Assembly: GCA_030789695.1 (NCBI GenBank)
Contig: CM061139.1
Coordinates: forward strand, 106,738,837-106,802,836
DNA: 64,000 nucleotides
Origin: Scilla litardierei
Taxonomy: Eukaryota > Streptophyta > Magnoliopsida > Asparagales > Asparagaceae
Direction of reading: 5' to 3'
The stretch's first letter is position 1. Every line of letters begins with the position of its first letter. The notes beneath the pieces are model-generated. The model searched no databases, was not told where the DNA came from, and was given only the letters and a program-made list of their open reading frames with translations. Shown here piece by piece: positions 12,047-23,936 of the stretch. The position numbers and the translations under genes are program-made.

Positions 12047-12053
12047 TAAAGCT

Positions 12054-15000
12054 TGACGTTCCCCGTGTTTTAGCACGTCAGATGTGTACAATATATAATT
12101 GGGGGCGTGAGATTTAAATATTTATAACCGCAAGTGCACGGTGTTGTAGTGTGGCTTGGGGGTCAAACTCAGGGAGGCGTGGTTGTGCTTGTGTCAAGAA
12201 GGATCGGATTCACCCCATGGGTGAGCTAGCCCGAATCAGATGATGGGTTGTCACAGAAAATAGAATGCAAGGGATAGACAATATAAAGGGAAAACCCGGG
12301 ACTTCGGTTTCCACCCTATCGTGTGATTCTCGCAGATACGGCCTACGGGTAAGATAACGATCGGAATTAGGGTCTAATGGTGAGACGTTGCCTCTAAGAG
12401 TGTTACCAGCGTCCCATGGGCCTGATATTCCGGTCGGTGCCCAGGATGATACGCCGGACTTCCCGGGTTCGGTCAGTGGGCATTCCCATGTCCATTAACA
12501 CTGATCGACTCCGGAGCACTAAGCTCGCAATGATAACTCCCAACGCCTCATCCTGCCGCTCCTGCGCGCTAGGATTCGACGTCTACGCTAAGGGCGTGAG
12601 CTATGGCTAGGGAGTCAACCGCCAAGTTTATTCCCCCTTGGCCCAATGGTCAAAGGCGGTCTTTTTCCCGCCGATGACAATAAAACACCCCGCGTAACCG
12701 ATAGATTCCTAATCCCTGTCGATTTCCTAGTCCTATGGATGCATCGGGGAGAACCCACGAAGGGGTTTCCACCAAAATCCCAGATTTGGGAACTACTCAC
12801 ACATATTTACTAAAAATCAATCTAAATCAAAATCGACCGTTAGAAACATGATCAGGCGATTGAAAAGTAGTAAGAGCAATGCAATTAACACTATATTAAA
12901 TTTTAACAAAGATCAGACAACTTACTAATATCTGAAAAATTACAGCCGTCAAGAGAGAGAAAAAACAGCAAAAAATAACAACTCCTGTTTCTGGAAAACC
13001 TAGGGGTCCTATATATAGAAAACGATATCACCCGATCGGGTGAAGAATCACCCGATCGGGTGAAGAATCACCCGATGGGTGACCTGCTTCATTCTTCGGC
13101 AGCTCAGCATTGGACTTCACCCGGTCATACGGCACGGTCGGTTGAGGGTTGAAGCTGACCGGTTGGATCTTCGTGCCGTCGGGTGAACCGGTCGGTTGAT
13201 CTCTCCGTGTCTTGGCTTCGGAGAATCGGCTACATGTGAACCGATCGGGTGAATGTCACCCGATCGGTTGGCATTCAACATCAAAATCCGGAGAGTTGGG
13301 ACGTTTGAACTGGTCTCTTAACCAACCGGGTGACTTCCTGACCGCTCCAGCTTGTGTCCGGGTGGTGCACGCATGCATCACCCGATCAGTTGGAAGTGAC
13401 CAACTGGTCGGGTGAGGGGCTGAAAGATGCGATCTCCGTCATTTGACCATCTGGATCATGCGTGACTCCTCCCGTTGCTCCGGGGACTCATGATATCGTC
13501 GTTTTATGTCCCCTATACCGGTAAACTCTTGCAAAAATACAAAAACACGGAAAAGTGAAAGAAAACTGATCGGTCCATATTTTACACCTTTTTTCTACAT
13601 ATTTGCATGCCATTTCGATCGCCCATATCACGCTTTTCACGATTATTCGACGATATTGCGTTACTTTTCACTATTTCTTGTTTTTGTCGGATTTCAAGAA
13701 ATATGGAGCGATCGGGAGTAAAAATGAGCTTAAAGGATTTGCACCCACTTCAGAGTGTCAACCATGGCCCTTTTGAGGGTTATTCTGCAATGGAAGACGA
13801 GTGGAAGAAGAAAGTACGTCGTAGGAGCGACGAGGAAGCGAAAAGATGGAGATTGGGCTTTTTCAACATGCCACTCGGCCGAGTGAAGGAGTCACTCGGC
13901 CGAGCATTGAGACCCCGCTCGGCCGGCCAGATCGGACACGTAACAGAGATGTATCAGCGTGCACTCGGCCGAGCATCGCACGCCCACTCGGCCGAGTGCG
14001 GAGACTCCGTCCGCCCGAGTGGCACCCAGACGACGGCATGCCAAAATGTCCAACTCTCTGTAATCCGTCAGTCGACTATGAGCTCCGACTCGGCCGAGTT
14101 CCAAAAGCCCCTCGGCCGAGTGACATTTTCCACTCGGCCGAGTGATGCCGAGGACACGCAGCGCCCAGATTTTCAGATAGCCTCCCACTATTTTGAAATC
14201 TGCTATCATTCCAGTAATCAAAGTATTTTTATCATATTTTTTATGGATAGTAGACTTCATGACGGTTCCAATGCCGCCAAGAACGCGCCAATCGGAGGTC
14301 GGATGAAATCTGGAGAATTTCTGCACAATGACGCTGCAGTGCAGGAATTTCCACTCGGCCGAGTCACATTTTCCACTCGGCCGAGTGCGGCCTGGGCCCA
14401 GATTTTAAGTTGCGGTTTGGGCTGTTTTTGGGCACGAATTTGAGGGGTTTTCTAGGGTTTCTTGCTAGGGTTTTGGGGGAGTATTTAAGGGTTTTGTAGC
14501 CACCATTGTAGAGGATCCCCATTATGTTTTCTTAGCCCCCATATGTTTTTCTTAGGATTATTTTAGAGGTTAGGCCATGCCCTAGGCCCCCTCTTGGATC
14601 TAAAAGCTTGTATTTTGGATTGAAGATCTTCATCAAGCTAAGTATTTTCTTCTTTTTATTTGAATCTTTGTTTTTCTATCTTTTTGTATGCAAGCAATGA
14701 TTTCTATTGATTCTCATATCCTTGTTGCTATGCTAGAGTAGGTTTGTTGTTCTAGGGTTTGGGGATGAACCCTATGGATCTAATTTCATATTTGTGATGA
14801 ATGGATTTCATTATTGCTAGAATTGCTAGGAGGTTAGGTTGTGATCGATTTATTACGGATAGCTAGGGATTTCCATCGATTGGGGTTTGCAAGAGATTGG
14901 ATTCTAATCGATGGGAATGCCTTGATATTCGATTTAGGTTTACAATTGGGTTTCTCTAGATTTGGTTTGCAAGAGATTGGACCAAAGCTGGGATTTTTAA

Positions 15001-15673
15001 TTGTAAATCTATACCCATATTCGTTTGCAAGAGATTGGACGAATACGAACTACCACAACCTAGATCGTAACTCGAGTTTGCACGAGAGTGGGCTCGGGGA
15101 GCGATCGAACGATGATGTCGATCTTCATGCTAGTGGCTTAGGTTAGGGTTTGCAAGAGATTGGGCTCTAATCTAGGTTGCTATAGACTGGCAATAGCGCG
15201 AGAGCGTGAGCTTGATTCTATATTCAGTTACGACTAGTTCACCTCAATGCAAATCTAGTAATATTGAGATTCACTATTTACAATGATGTATGACGGCCCG
15301 TAGTGGGGATTCCCTAGCCCTAGACACTTTTATTATATTTTATTTGAATCGACATTTGACCGATTTCTCTATCTCTGACACCGACATCCATCACCATTAC
15401 CATTACATCATACCATAGCCATCTCCACCAATAAAAAATTCGTAGTCAAACCAACCTAGGATAGATTGGAACCAACACCACCTCCTCGTGTTCGATACCC
15501 GCTCGCCACTTTGCCGTGCGCTTGCGGTAAAACTACAATCGTCGCTCCGGGACGTGTATCCGGGGCGCGATCAAAAACAAGAAAACACGAGAAAACGAAT
15601 ACAAGACGGTAGAAAATAGCGGAAAAACATGGAAGATAACGTGCGCGAATATATGAAATATAAACGCACGTCA
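12054..15673 (-). repeat. 5' LTR of element B, interrupted by solo LTR C
   Basis: Without C and its duplicated five bases the LTR is about 1,608 bp and matches 2851-4439 throughout. The U3 palindrome cluster spans about 13027-13415 and the TATA-like box lies at 13009-13018 (minus strand sense). Confidence 0.92.
13567..15573 (+). mobile_element. Solo LTR C (family 1 Athila)
   Basis: A 2,007-bp LTR starts TGATCGGTCCATATTTTACA, ends GGGGCGCGATCA, and is flanked by a perfect duplication AAAAC (13562-13566 and 15574-15578). There is no internal region, so it is a solo LTR, presumably left by recombination between two LTRs. U3 holds CACTCGGCCGAGTG palindromes at about 13870-14397, followed by tatttaag at 14482-14489 as TATA box. 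U5 holds five copies of the TTTGCAAGAGATTGG motif. Confidence 0.93.
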
Positions 15674-16994
15674 AGGTGCCTTGGTATGCGGATTTTGTTA
15701 ATTATTTGGCTTGTGGGATAAAACCATGCGGAATGCCCACGCAACAAAAGAGGAGATTTATGCACGAAGTCCGAAACTATTTCTGGGAAGATCCGTATCT
15801 CTTCAAGATATGCAAGGACGGTGTTATTCGGAGGTGTGTCTCTAAAGAGGAGGCCATGTCAATCATTTTGCATTGCCAAAGTATGCCATGTGGGGGACAT
15901 CACGCCACCTCTAAAACCACCGCTAAGATATTACAGTGCGGTTTGTTTTGGCCAACCATGTTCAAGGACACGCATGACCTCGTCAAGAGTTGCGATGATG
16001 CCAACGGATCGGAAATATATCCAAAAGAAATGAGATGCCAATGAAGCCCATTCTAGAAATTGAGCTATTTGATTGTTGGAGAGTGGACTTCATGAGACCT
16101 TTTCTGTCAAGCAAAGGAAACAAGTACATCTTATTAGTCGTGGACTACGTCTCTAAATGGATGGAAGCCATTGCGACCCCTACCAATGATGTGAGGGTGG
16201 TGTCCAAATTTTTCAAGCAAAACATCTTCCCACGCTTTGGAGTGCCTCGTACTTTGATAAGCGACGGGAGAAGCCACTTTATAGAAAACAAATTTGAAGC
16301 CATGTTGAAAAAGTATGGGGTGAATCATAGAATTGGCATGGCATACCACCCTCAGATGAGTGGCCAAGTGGAGGTGTCGAACCGAGAAATCAAGCAAATT
16401 CTAGAAAAGACCGTCGATAGATCTAGAAAAGATTGGTCCATGAAATTGAAGGATGCACTATGGGCATATCGTATGGCCTTTCGCACTCCCATTGGCACCA
16501 CACCATACCGACTTGTTTATGGGAAAGCTTGTCACTTGCCGGTAGAGTTGGAACACCACGCATATTGGGCCATTAAGACCTTCAATTATGATTATAAGAG
16601 TGCGGCGGTGAGGCGACTCTTAGACATTAACGAGCTCGATGAGATTAGATGTGATGCTTACAAGAGCTCAAGAATTTACAAGGAAAGGACTAGAATCCTT
16701 CACGATGCACGCATCACCGTTACGGACTTCAAGGTCGGAGACAAAGTCCTCCTATTCAATTCCCGGCTCTGACTCTTCCCCGGAAAGTTAAGATCGCGAT
16801 GGTCCGGACCATTCACCATTAAGCACATACAACCGGGAGGAGCTTTTGAATTGGAAGGAAAAGACGGAGCCACATTCAAGGTAAATGGACAACGGCTCAA
16901 GCATTATTACAAAGGATCCTCCACCGGTGAAGTGAATCGCGTATATCTACTCAAGGGACACCCCACGATCTTTCATACCTTCTTGATGAAGTAA
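15674..16994 (+). pseudogene. pol: Athila integrase, continuation of element A pol
   Basis: Coding resumes right after B's duplicated AGGTG. The HHCC zinc-binding region is recognisable (HCQSMPCGGHHATSKTTAKI, then the Cys pair). One base is missing near 15998 compared with the expected frame, so the core continues in a second frame from about 16000. The catalytic triad is intact: Asp in [10 protein letters not shown], Asp in [10 protein letters not shown] and Glu in [11 protein letters not shown]. Next come [20 protein letters not shown] and the C-terminal [19 protein letters not shown] at 16770-16772 fits CGA to TGA. The frame then stays open to TAA at 16992-16994. Confidence 0.9.
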
Positions 16995-17253
16995 TCGACG
17001 AAGCCATTCCATATTCTATTGGCGCTCTACATGATGATGGCCTTGAAGAAGGCCAAACTTCTAGCATTGAAGAAAAGTTGGAGGACCCTCTGGATAGCTC
17101 TACGGCCCATGATAAAGATGACGCTGAGGTCGCAATGATAAGGGAGCTTTGCAAGCTCTCAACGGCCAACAATTCAAAGAAAGTTCCACCGAATAGAAGA
17201 TCGGTGTCACCGGTGAGGAAGAAGATTAGTTCTAGCGCAAGCTTGGGGGACTT
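16995..17253 (+). other. Post-integrase segment of element A, to the insertion point of D
   Basis: An open stretch of about 58 codons (17078-17253) encodes a basic, Ser-rich peptide of unknown meaning. At 17239-17250 is AAGCTTGGGGGA, the first of four such tracts in A. The sequence is then cut by D, with the duplication GACTT at 17249-17253 and 25521-25525. Confidence 0.6.
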
Positions 17254-18838
17254 TGACGTCCCTCACATTTTGCGCGTCAGGTGTGTGCAATATATAATTG
17301 GGGGTGTGAGATTTAAATATTTATAACTGCAAGCGCACGGTGTTGTAGTGTGGCTTGGGGGTCGAACTCAGGGAGGCATGGTTGTGCTCGTGTCAAGAAG
17401 GATCGGATTCACCATATGGGCGAGCTAGCCCGAATCAGATGATGGGTTGTCACAGAAAATTGAATGCGAGTGATAAACAGTATAAAGGGAAAACCTGGGA
17501 CTTTGGTTTTCACCCTATCGTGCGATTCTCACCGATACGGCCTACGGGTAGGATGACGATCGGAATTAGGGTCTAATGGTGAGAAGTTACCTCTAAGAGT
17601 GGTACCAGCGTCCCATATGCCCGATATTCCAGTCGGTGCCCAGGATGATACGCCGGACTTCCCGGGTTCGGTCAGTGGACATTCCCATGTCCATTAACAG
17701 TGACCGACTCCGGGAGCACTAAGCTCTCAACGATAACTCCCAACATCTCATCATGCCGCTCCCGCGCACTAGGATTCGACATCTACGCTAAGGGCGTGAG
17801 CTATGGCTAGGGAGTCAACCGCCAAGTTTATTCCCCCTTGGCCCAACGGTCAAAGCCGGTCTTTTTCCCGCCGATGACAATAAAACACCCCGCGTAACCG
17901 ATAGATTCCTAGTCCCTATCGATTTCCTAGTCCTATGGATGCATCGGAGAGAACCCACGAAGGGGTTTCCACGCCCAGATTTGGGAACTACTCATACATA
18001 TTTACTAAAAAGCAATCTAAATCAAAATCGACCGTTAGAAACATGATCGGGCGATTGAAAAGTAGTAAGAGCAATGCAAATAACACTATATTAAAGTTTA
18101 ACAAAGATTAGACAACTTACTAATATCTGAAAAATTACAGCCGTCAAGAGATAGAAAAAACAGCAAAAAATAACAACTCTCGTTTCTGGAAAACCTAGGA
18201 GTCCTATATATAGAAAACGATATCACCCGATCGGTTGAAAAGTCAACCGATCAGGTGACCTGCTTCGTTCTTTGGCAGCTCAGCATTGGACTTCACCCGG
18301 TCATACGGCACGGCCGGTTGAGGGTTGAAGCTGACCGGTTGGATCTTCGCGCCGTCGGGTGAACCGGTCGGTTGAGCTCTCCGTGTCTTGGCTTTGGAGA
18401 ATTGGCTACAGGTGAACCGATCGGGTGAAGGTCACCCGATCGGTTGGCATTCAACATCAAATTCCAGAGAGTTGGGGCGTTATGAACCGGTCTTTGAACT
18501 GACCGGTTGACTTAATGACCTCTCCAGCTTGTGTCCGGGTGGTGCACGCGTGCATCACCTGATCGGTTGGAAGTGACCAACCGGTCAGGTGAGGGGCTGA
18601 AAGATGCGATCTTTGTCGTTTGACCCCCTGGATCACGCGTGACTCCTCCCGTTGCTCCGGGGACTCATGATATCGTCGTTTTATGTCCCCTACACCGGCA
18701 AACTCCTGTAAACATACAAAAACACGGAAAAGTGAAAGAAAACAAGAAAACACGAGAAAACGAATACAAGACGACAGGAAATAGCGGAAAAGCACAGAAG
18801 AAAACGTGCGTGAATATATGAAATATAAACGCATGTCA
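17254..18838 (-). repeat. 3' LTR of element D
   Basis: This 1,585-bp LTR closely matches 23937-25520. The U3 cluster of CACCCGATCGGTTG-type palindromes lies at about 18221-18595 and the TATA-like ctatatatag at 18204-18213 (minus sense). It ends in ACGCATGTCA where the other copies have ACGCACGTCA. Confidence 0.92.
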
Positions 18839-18854
18839 AAATCCCCCAAGCTGA
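18839..18854 (-). other. Polypurine tract of element D
   Basis: Minus strand CAGCTTGGGGGATTTT abuts the LTR, as in B. The upstream hairpin TTCCTCG-AGGA-CGAGGAA is at 18859-18876. Confidence 0.85.
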
Positions 18855-19725
18855 ACCCTTCCTCGTCCTCGAGGAAGACGAGTGAGAGTAAGAGCTTGGA
18901 GGGAGAAAATAGAGAGAAAGAGGGAAAGAAGAGAACTCTAAATCCTAAATCGCCCTTCAGGGCCAACAAAATCAAACACGACACACCAAGCAAGCAAACG
19001 CCAAATCACATCACTAAACCAAGGAATACGAGTCCAGACAAGTGCCGTGGGCCCACGCGGTGAAGCGCAAGTGAGCGTGGTCGTGTGCTGGCAGTCGGTG
19101 TCACTATCTACGATGTGCAATAAAGCTCGATATACACAAATCCAAGAAATAACCCAAATATCGATTCGATTTGAATTAAGCGGTGAATATATAGCTCAAG
19201 CATGCATGAGAATAGAGCAAGAATCGAAGCATATCATTCATCAGGGACTCCACAACTAGGGTTAAGGAAATCACCACACTATAGCCTAGATAATAGCTAA
19301 AAAGTTCCTAAGCCAAGTGTTTTCGAAAACGATGGGGGTTGAGATGATGTGGAGTAGAACACTTGGTGCAAACTCTTGCCTTCCCTTTATTCTCGGTAGA
19401 TAGGAAAAATATTCACACTGGAAATTTTTGGGTTTTGGGTATTTGTATTTTTTTTGAATTTTTGGATATACATATTTTTTTTCCTTTTTCTGGGTTTTTC
19501 TTTTCTCTTTTTTTTTGGATTTTTGGATATTGGGATATATACATGTGTACTCTCCCAAGTGGGAGAACGATATACGACGAGGGGATTTGCACCAAGTAAA
19601 ACAAAAAAGAAATCGGACTCTAAACACTTGGGCAAAGTAAACTATTCTCGCTAATTAGAGCATGGGTTAAATGGGTTATCCTAGTCCTTAATTGTGGAAT
19701 CCCGACACATGCGAGATGAAGTATA

Positions 19726-19811
<86 letters not shown>

Positions 19812-20678
19812 CATGCAGAAGCAGACAGGAGAAACAAATACTGCATATTCAAATCGAAGCATGATAATCTAGGGGTCATTCCTGGACAGGTATATAAAAC
19901 AAAATCACAAAGTAGAAGCACACCCAACTCTAGTCACGACACACGACTCACAAAAAAGCTTAGTGGACTTGCGATGAATGAAATGCAAGAGGACTCGACT
20001 TCCTAGGGTTAGTGAATGTGATTATCGAAGCCATGCTAGGTGTGCGTGTGATTGTCGTGGCAATTCATCATAGGGTTCATCTTTAGGAGAAAGAGATAAA
20101 AAGAGGAAAAGAAAAACACGGAGAAAAACGACTCAAATAACGAAGAAAAAGAGACAAATGACGCACGAAGTGCGACTCCCCCAAGCTGAAACTTGCATTG
20201 CCCTCAATGCAATAGAATTAAATACGGGAGGGCAATGAATATGGGGGGAATACGCACAGACACAAAAAGGCACGAAAGACAAGAAAATCACACAAACGAA
20301 ACTGAAAATAAGAATAAAAATAAAAATCACACCAAACGACATATAAACAGAAAATAAAAATAAAATAAATAAATAAATAAATAAATAAAAAGAAAATCAC
20401 ACGACACGACAAATAATCAAACACACAGAGAAAAACGACACACGACAGCACACAGCTAAGATTTGACTTCCCCCAAGCTAGACGTGACAGTGCTAGCGAA
20501 AAGATGTGATCGTGAAAATGCAGAGATATACATGGGGGAGGTCAATAAAAGAAAAGAATGAAAAAAACAAGGGACCTGAGGCGTGAATGGGTCCTCCCCC
20601 TAGCTGTGGTAAAGCTAGGCCCCGCAAAGACAGATGGGCACTAAAAATAGGGGGAGGCAAAAGCTGGATGGGAATAAG
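18855..20678 (-). other. 3' untranslated region of element D
   Basis: Noncoding, collinear with 4456-6092 of B. It holds a long TA microsatellite at 19728-19808 and the hairpin TTGCATTG-AGGG-CAATGCAA at 20193-20212. In the minus sense the hairpin is followed by AGCTTGGGGGAG. Confidence 0.75.
19728..19808. repeat. (TA)n microsatellite
   Basis: About 40 uninterrupted TA units. The corresponding place in B (about 5323-5343) has only a few AT units, so the expansion happened in D after the two copies separated. Confidence 0.95.
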
Positions 20679-21083
20679 TCAAGCAGAGGCACCACCCTCT
20701 GGGGGTGGTGATGGGGGCCTGTGCTGAGGACCAGGAGTGGTTGGGGGTGGGATGTCAAGCTTGGAAACATCGGGTGAGTCAGTGCGAATGTGACGAATGA
20801 GGCTTTGAAGGACGGGCAGGTCACACTCCACTGACTGCTGAGTTGCCTGACCACCAACTCCTGCTAGAAGGAGCATGGACATGAACAGATCAGCCTGGTC
20901 GTCATCATGGAATGACACCTGGTATTCGGTATCGCCAATGTAAACGGGGTCAGAGGGGCGTGGGGTGGTGGATGAATTGGTGGCGGTGGTGGGTTGGGTG
21001 GGGGATTGTATGCGGCGAGCGTGACGGGTGGGCCTAGGGTTGGACGTGCTGGAGTTGGTGGGTTTAGCACGGCGAGGAGGCAT
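20679..21083 (-). pseudogene. Truncated Athila ORF of element D
   Basis: The ATG at 21083 opens a 134-codon frame. It begins with a short basic segment (PPRRAKPTN) and a Thr/Ser/Pro-rich stretch. The segment VYIGDTEYQVSFHDDDQADLF corresponds to the start of the central domain in B, and LLAGVGGQATQQSVECDLPVLQSLIRHI then looks like the C-terminal part. Most of the central domain is missing, so this is an internally deleted copy that has kept an open frame. Confidence 0.65.
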
Positions 21084-21522
21084 GGTGCAGGAGTCGTGTG
21101 TGTGTGTGTGTGTGTATGCAAGATACGATGAATACACACTAACACGGCAATCGAGCAAAATGAAATTCTAGGGCAAAAATAAAAAATTGAGCTAAGGAGC
21201 GAAGTTACCCAATTGAGATGAAGATCTTTGCTCGTAGACGCCCCAACACAACGCAACAGGAACACGTGTGAAGCCGCGGTGAATCCTTTCAGCAAATTTC
21301 GAAAATGGGGGGGAATGGGCGAAAATTAGGGCTTTGTGTGCAGGTGAAATCGAAGAGGAAGGGGGAGAGATCGATGGAAAGATGGTAAAGGAGAGGGGAG
21401 AGATCGATTGAGGGGGGTTTGGGTTGGTTGGGAGAAAGAACGAGGTCGGGCGATGGAGGAGAAGTCGAAACGGCGATGGGAATTCGAAATCAGGCGAGGG
21501 GGGAATGAACGGGTGAAGGGCG

Positions 21523-21890
21523 GATATATATATGATTTTAAGTCGAATCGATCGGGTGAAATGTCACCCGATCGGTTGAATTTTAAGTCGAAAAATTTGC
21601 CGAAAAGAGGCTACAGGCGACCTGATCGGTTGAGAACTCAACCGATCGGTTCGCCACCTCACACTTTTTCCCGAAAGTTTAGTACAGCTCACCCGGTCTT
21701 CCACCCGGTCACGCTTAGCTTCACCCGATCGGTTGATCAACTCCCCAAAATTCCCGAGACTTCTGCACAGATCACACGGTCATCCACCCGGTCTCGGCTT
21801 TACTTCACCCGACCGGTTCGTTGGAGCTCAGATACGGCCATTGTCTGATACGTCTCACCCGATCGGTTGAGTAATCAACCGGTCGGTTGG
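21523..21890 (-). promoter_or_regulatory. Internal promoter-like palindrome cluster upstream of the Athila ORF (D)
   Basis: Collinear with the cluster at 8556-8935 in B, with CACCCGATCGGTTG-type pairs. A TATA-like box (catatatatatcc on the minus strand, 21523-21535) lies on the ORF side, about 440 bp from the ATG. Confidence 0.65.
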
Positions 21891-22022
21891 TGCCTTGTTT
21901 TCTGCAAAAGTCCACAAATGGCCTAAGTCCCTCAACCGAAGTTCTTGCGGCTGGATTTATTTATTAAAATAGATAAAATAAAGTTAAAAATAGTCCTAAA
22001 AATTGGAAACAAAGGTTTAGAG

Positions 22023-22040
22023 CATGGGTTGCCTCCCATG
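22023..22040 (-). other. Conserved hairpin, loop AGGCAA (D)
   Basis: Identical to the hairpin at 9056-9073: CATGGG-AGGCAA-CCCATG on the minus strand, between the end of the protease frame and the internal palindrome cluster. Confidence 0.75.
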
Positions 22041-22086
22041 AAGCGCTTTTGTTTAACGTCTTTAGCTCGACGCCCGTGGATGATGT

Positions 22087-23754
22087 TCAAGGTAGGCGAT
22101 ACGGGTGATGCCCAAAGTCTGGCATCGCTTCAGCTTCAGAGCTGGTAGCTTTTGGTGTAGTCAGTGGAGACAAGAAGACTCGCTTGACGACCCTCCCTTT
22201 GTTGACGGGATCCGGGGGCTTCTCCCTTAAATTGTCGTCTACCGCCACTCGTTTCAGGATCCGAACCTCTTCTCCGGTGAGCCCCATTGGCTCTTTGCCT
22301 TTTCTCCTCGTAGGAGGAGCATTTTGAAATCCGGGAGGGACCGTGTGTGCCGCATCCGCTTTCCCAGCAACGTCACATTTCTTCAGGCCGACGGGTTCTT
22401 CTAAGTCCCCCAAGATAACGGGGGGTTTTCTTGAAAGAATTTCCCAGGAGCTTGCCTCCACAGCTCTCTCTTCTTCTAACTCCAGCACATTGCATCTTGG
22501 AGTATCCGGGGGATCGGGGTGATTCATTGACAACCCCAAGTCAAATTCGACTTTTTCTTTGCCGACGTTAAGGGAAAGCTTCCCATTCTTCACATCTATC
22601 AAAACGCTGGCAGTGGCCATGAAAGGCCGCCCAAGAATGATGGGGGTGTGTGCATCTTCAGGCATGTCCATGACAACGAAGTCCACATGCACCCCTCTTA
22701 CGTTAACAGGGAGGTCATCTACAACACCTACCGGATACTTGATCGAACGGTCTGCAAGCAGTAATGTCATGCCGGTGGGCTCCAAGTCGCCCATCCCTAT
22801 CCTCTTGTACAACGACTAGGGCATCAAACTGACGCTCGCTCCAAGATCGACGAGCGCACGATGGATCTTTACCTCCCCGATCGCGCAAGGGATAGAGAAG
22901 CTCCCCGGGTCTTTAAGCTTAGGTGGATTTGCTCTCTGAATAAGAGCACTGCACTCCACCGTTAATACGACCTTCTCCTTTCTGGATCCTCTTGTCACCA
23001 AATCCTTTAGAAATTTGGCGTAGGAGGGAATCGTCTCGATAGCTTTGAGGAAGGGGATTTGCAAGCTTAGATCCTTGACCATGGCAAATAATTTGCCATA
23101 CTTCTCGTCTATCTTGGCTTGGGCTAGCCGTTGTGGGAAAGGCACAACGGGCTTGAACACTCTGAGGCTCCCTTCCTCGGTTTTCTTTTTCTTCTCTTTA
23201 GGGACTCCCTCCGGAGTCGTTTGCTTTGGCGACGAAGCACCGTCGTCATTAAATTTTTCAATTGGTCGTTCTACGACCAACGGTGCTTCCGGTTCCTTGC
23301 GGGCACTCTTGAGGGGATTTGGGTCCTTCCTCCTAAGCCACAGCTTGGCCTTATCTCACAGAGAGAAGGGGAATAGCTTCAGACGGATCGCCTCAGTTGT
23401 GACACCGTTTATCCGGAAGGTGTCACATTTCCCCAAGAAGGAGTCCAAATGTTCGATGGGGCTCTCCATGGGTGCACCCGAAAATTGATCCTGCTGGATC
23501 CACGTCACCAAAGACGGCTTAAGCTCGAAGCTTTGCACCGTAATAGCAGGAGGACGGATGGTGGAGGTGGACTCGATGGATGGCATCGAGTACTCCAGCA
23601 GGGACTTGTGAGGTGGGGTGTTATCCCCCATGGTTTCAGGATCTTCTCTTCTTCACTTCTCGGCGGCTAAACGCCTTAGGGTGGCGTTTATCTCCGGATC
23701 AATGTGAATCAAGTCGTCGAGACTTCTTGAACGCCTACGCATGAAAAACAACAA
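22087..23754 (-). pseudogene. gag: Internally deleted gag-protease of element D
   Basis: A single frame from 23631 to 22087 holds the first quarter of gag (FSGAPMESPIEHLDSFLGKCD, FPFSL stop DKAKLWLR) joined at about 23317-23321 to the gag-protease linker (FPQRLAQAKIDEKYGKLF). The protease follows (VDLGASVSLMP, HTPIILGRPFMATAS) and then the C-terminal extension. Two stops interrupt it, at 23356-23358 and 22816-22818. The first would be CGA or CAA in a functional copy. About 1,078 bp present in B is missing, and the bases ATTTG occur at both B breakpoints and once at the D junction. Upstream, 23632-23754 is the leader and gag start in another frame. Confidence 0.85.
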
Positions 23755-23911
23755 ACACCCGTGAAGCGAAAAGTGGGAAAGAAACAGATAAAATAAAAAA
23801 TAAAAATAAGAAAATAAAAGGGAAAAAAGAAGAATGTGAAAATTATCGCGAGATAGAGATGTGAGCTAGACTCAAGGGTTCATGAAATCCAAAAATAACA
23901 AGCACGTTGCC

Positions 23912-23929
23912 TCCCCGGCAACGGCGCCA
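23912..23929 (-). other. Primer-binding site, tRNA-Asp type (D)
   Basis: The minus strand reads TGGCGCCGTTGCCGGGGA, an exact tRNA-Asp complement, just inside the LTR. Confidence 0.9.
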
Positions 23930-23936
23930 TAAAGCT

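Larger units (their letters stand above)
2851..15673 (-). mobile_element. Pol-less Athila-type element B (minus strand)
   Basis: LTRs of about 1.6 kb lie at both ends (TGACGT...ACGTCA on the plus strand) with a perfect duplication AGGTG at 2846-2850 and 15674-15678. In the minus direction the order is 5' LTR (split by solo LTR C), tRNA-Asp primer site, gag, protease, conserved hairpin, internal palindrome array, Athila ORF, 3' UTR, polypurine tract and 3' LTR. There is no RT, RNase H or integrase: the protease region is followed directly by the linker that in A lies after the integrase. D has the same structure, so this is a family trait rather than a private deletion. Confidence 0.9.

Noticed and set aside
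19692..20006. ORFs with long Ile-Tyr runs
   Set aside because: Produced by the TA microsatellite.
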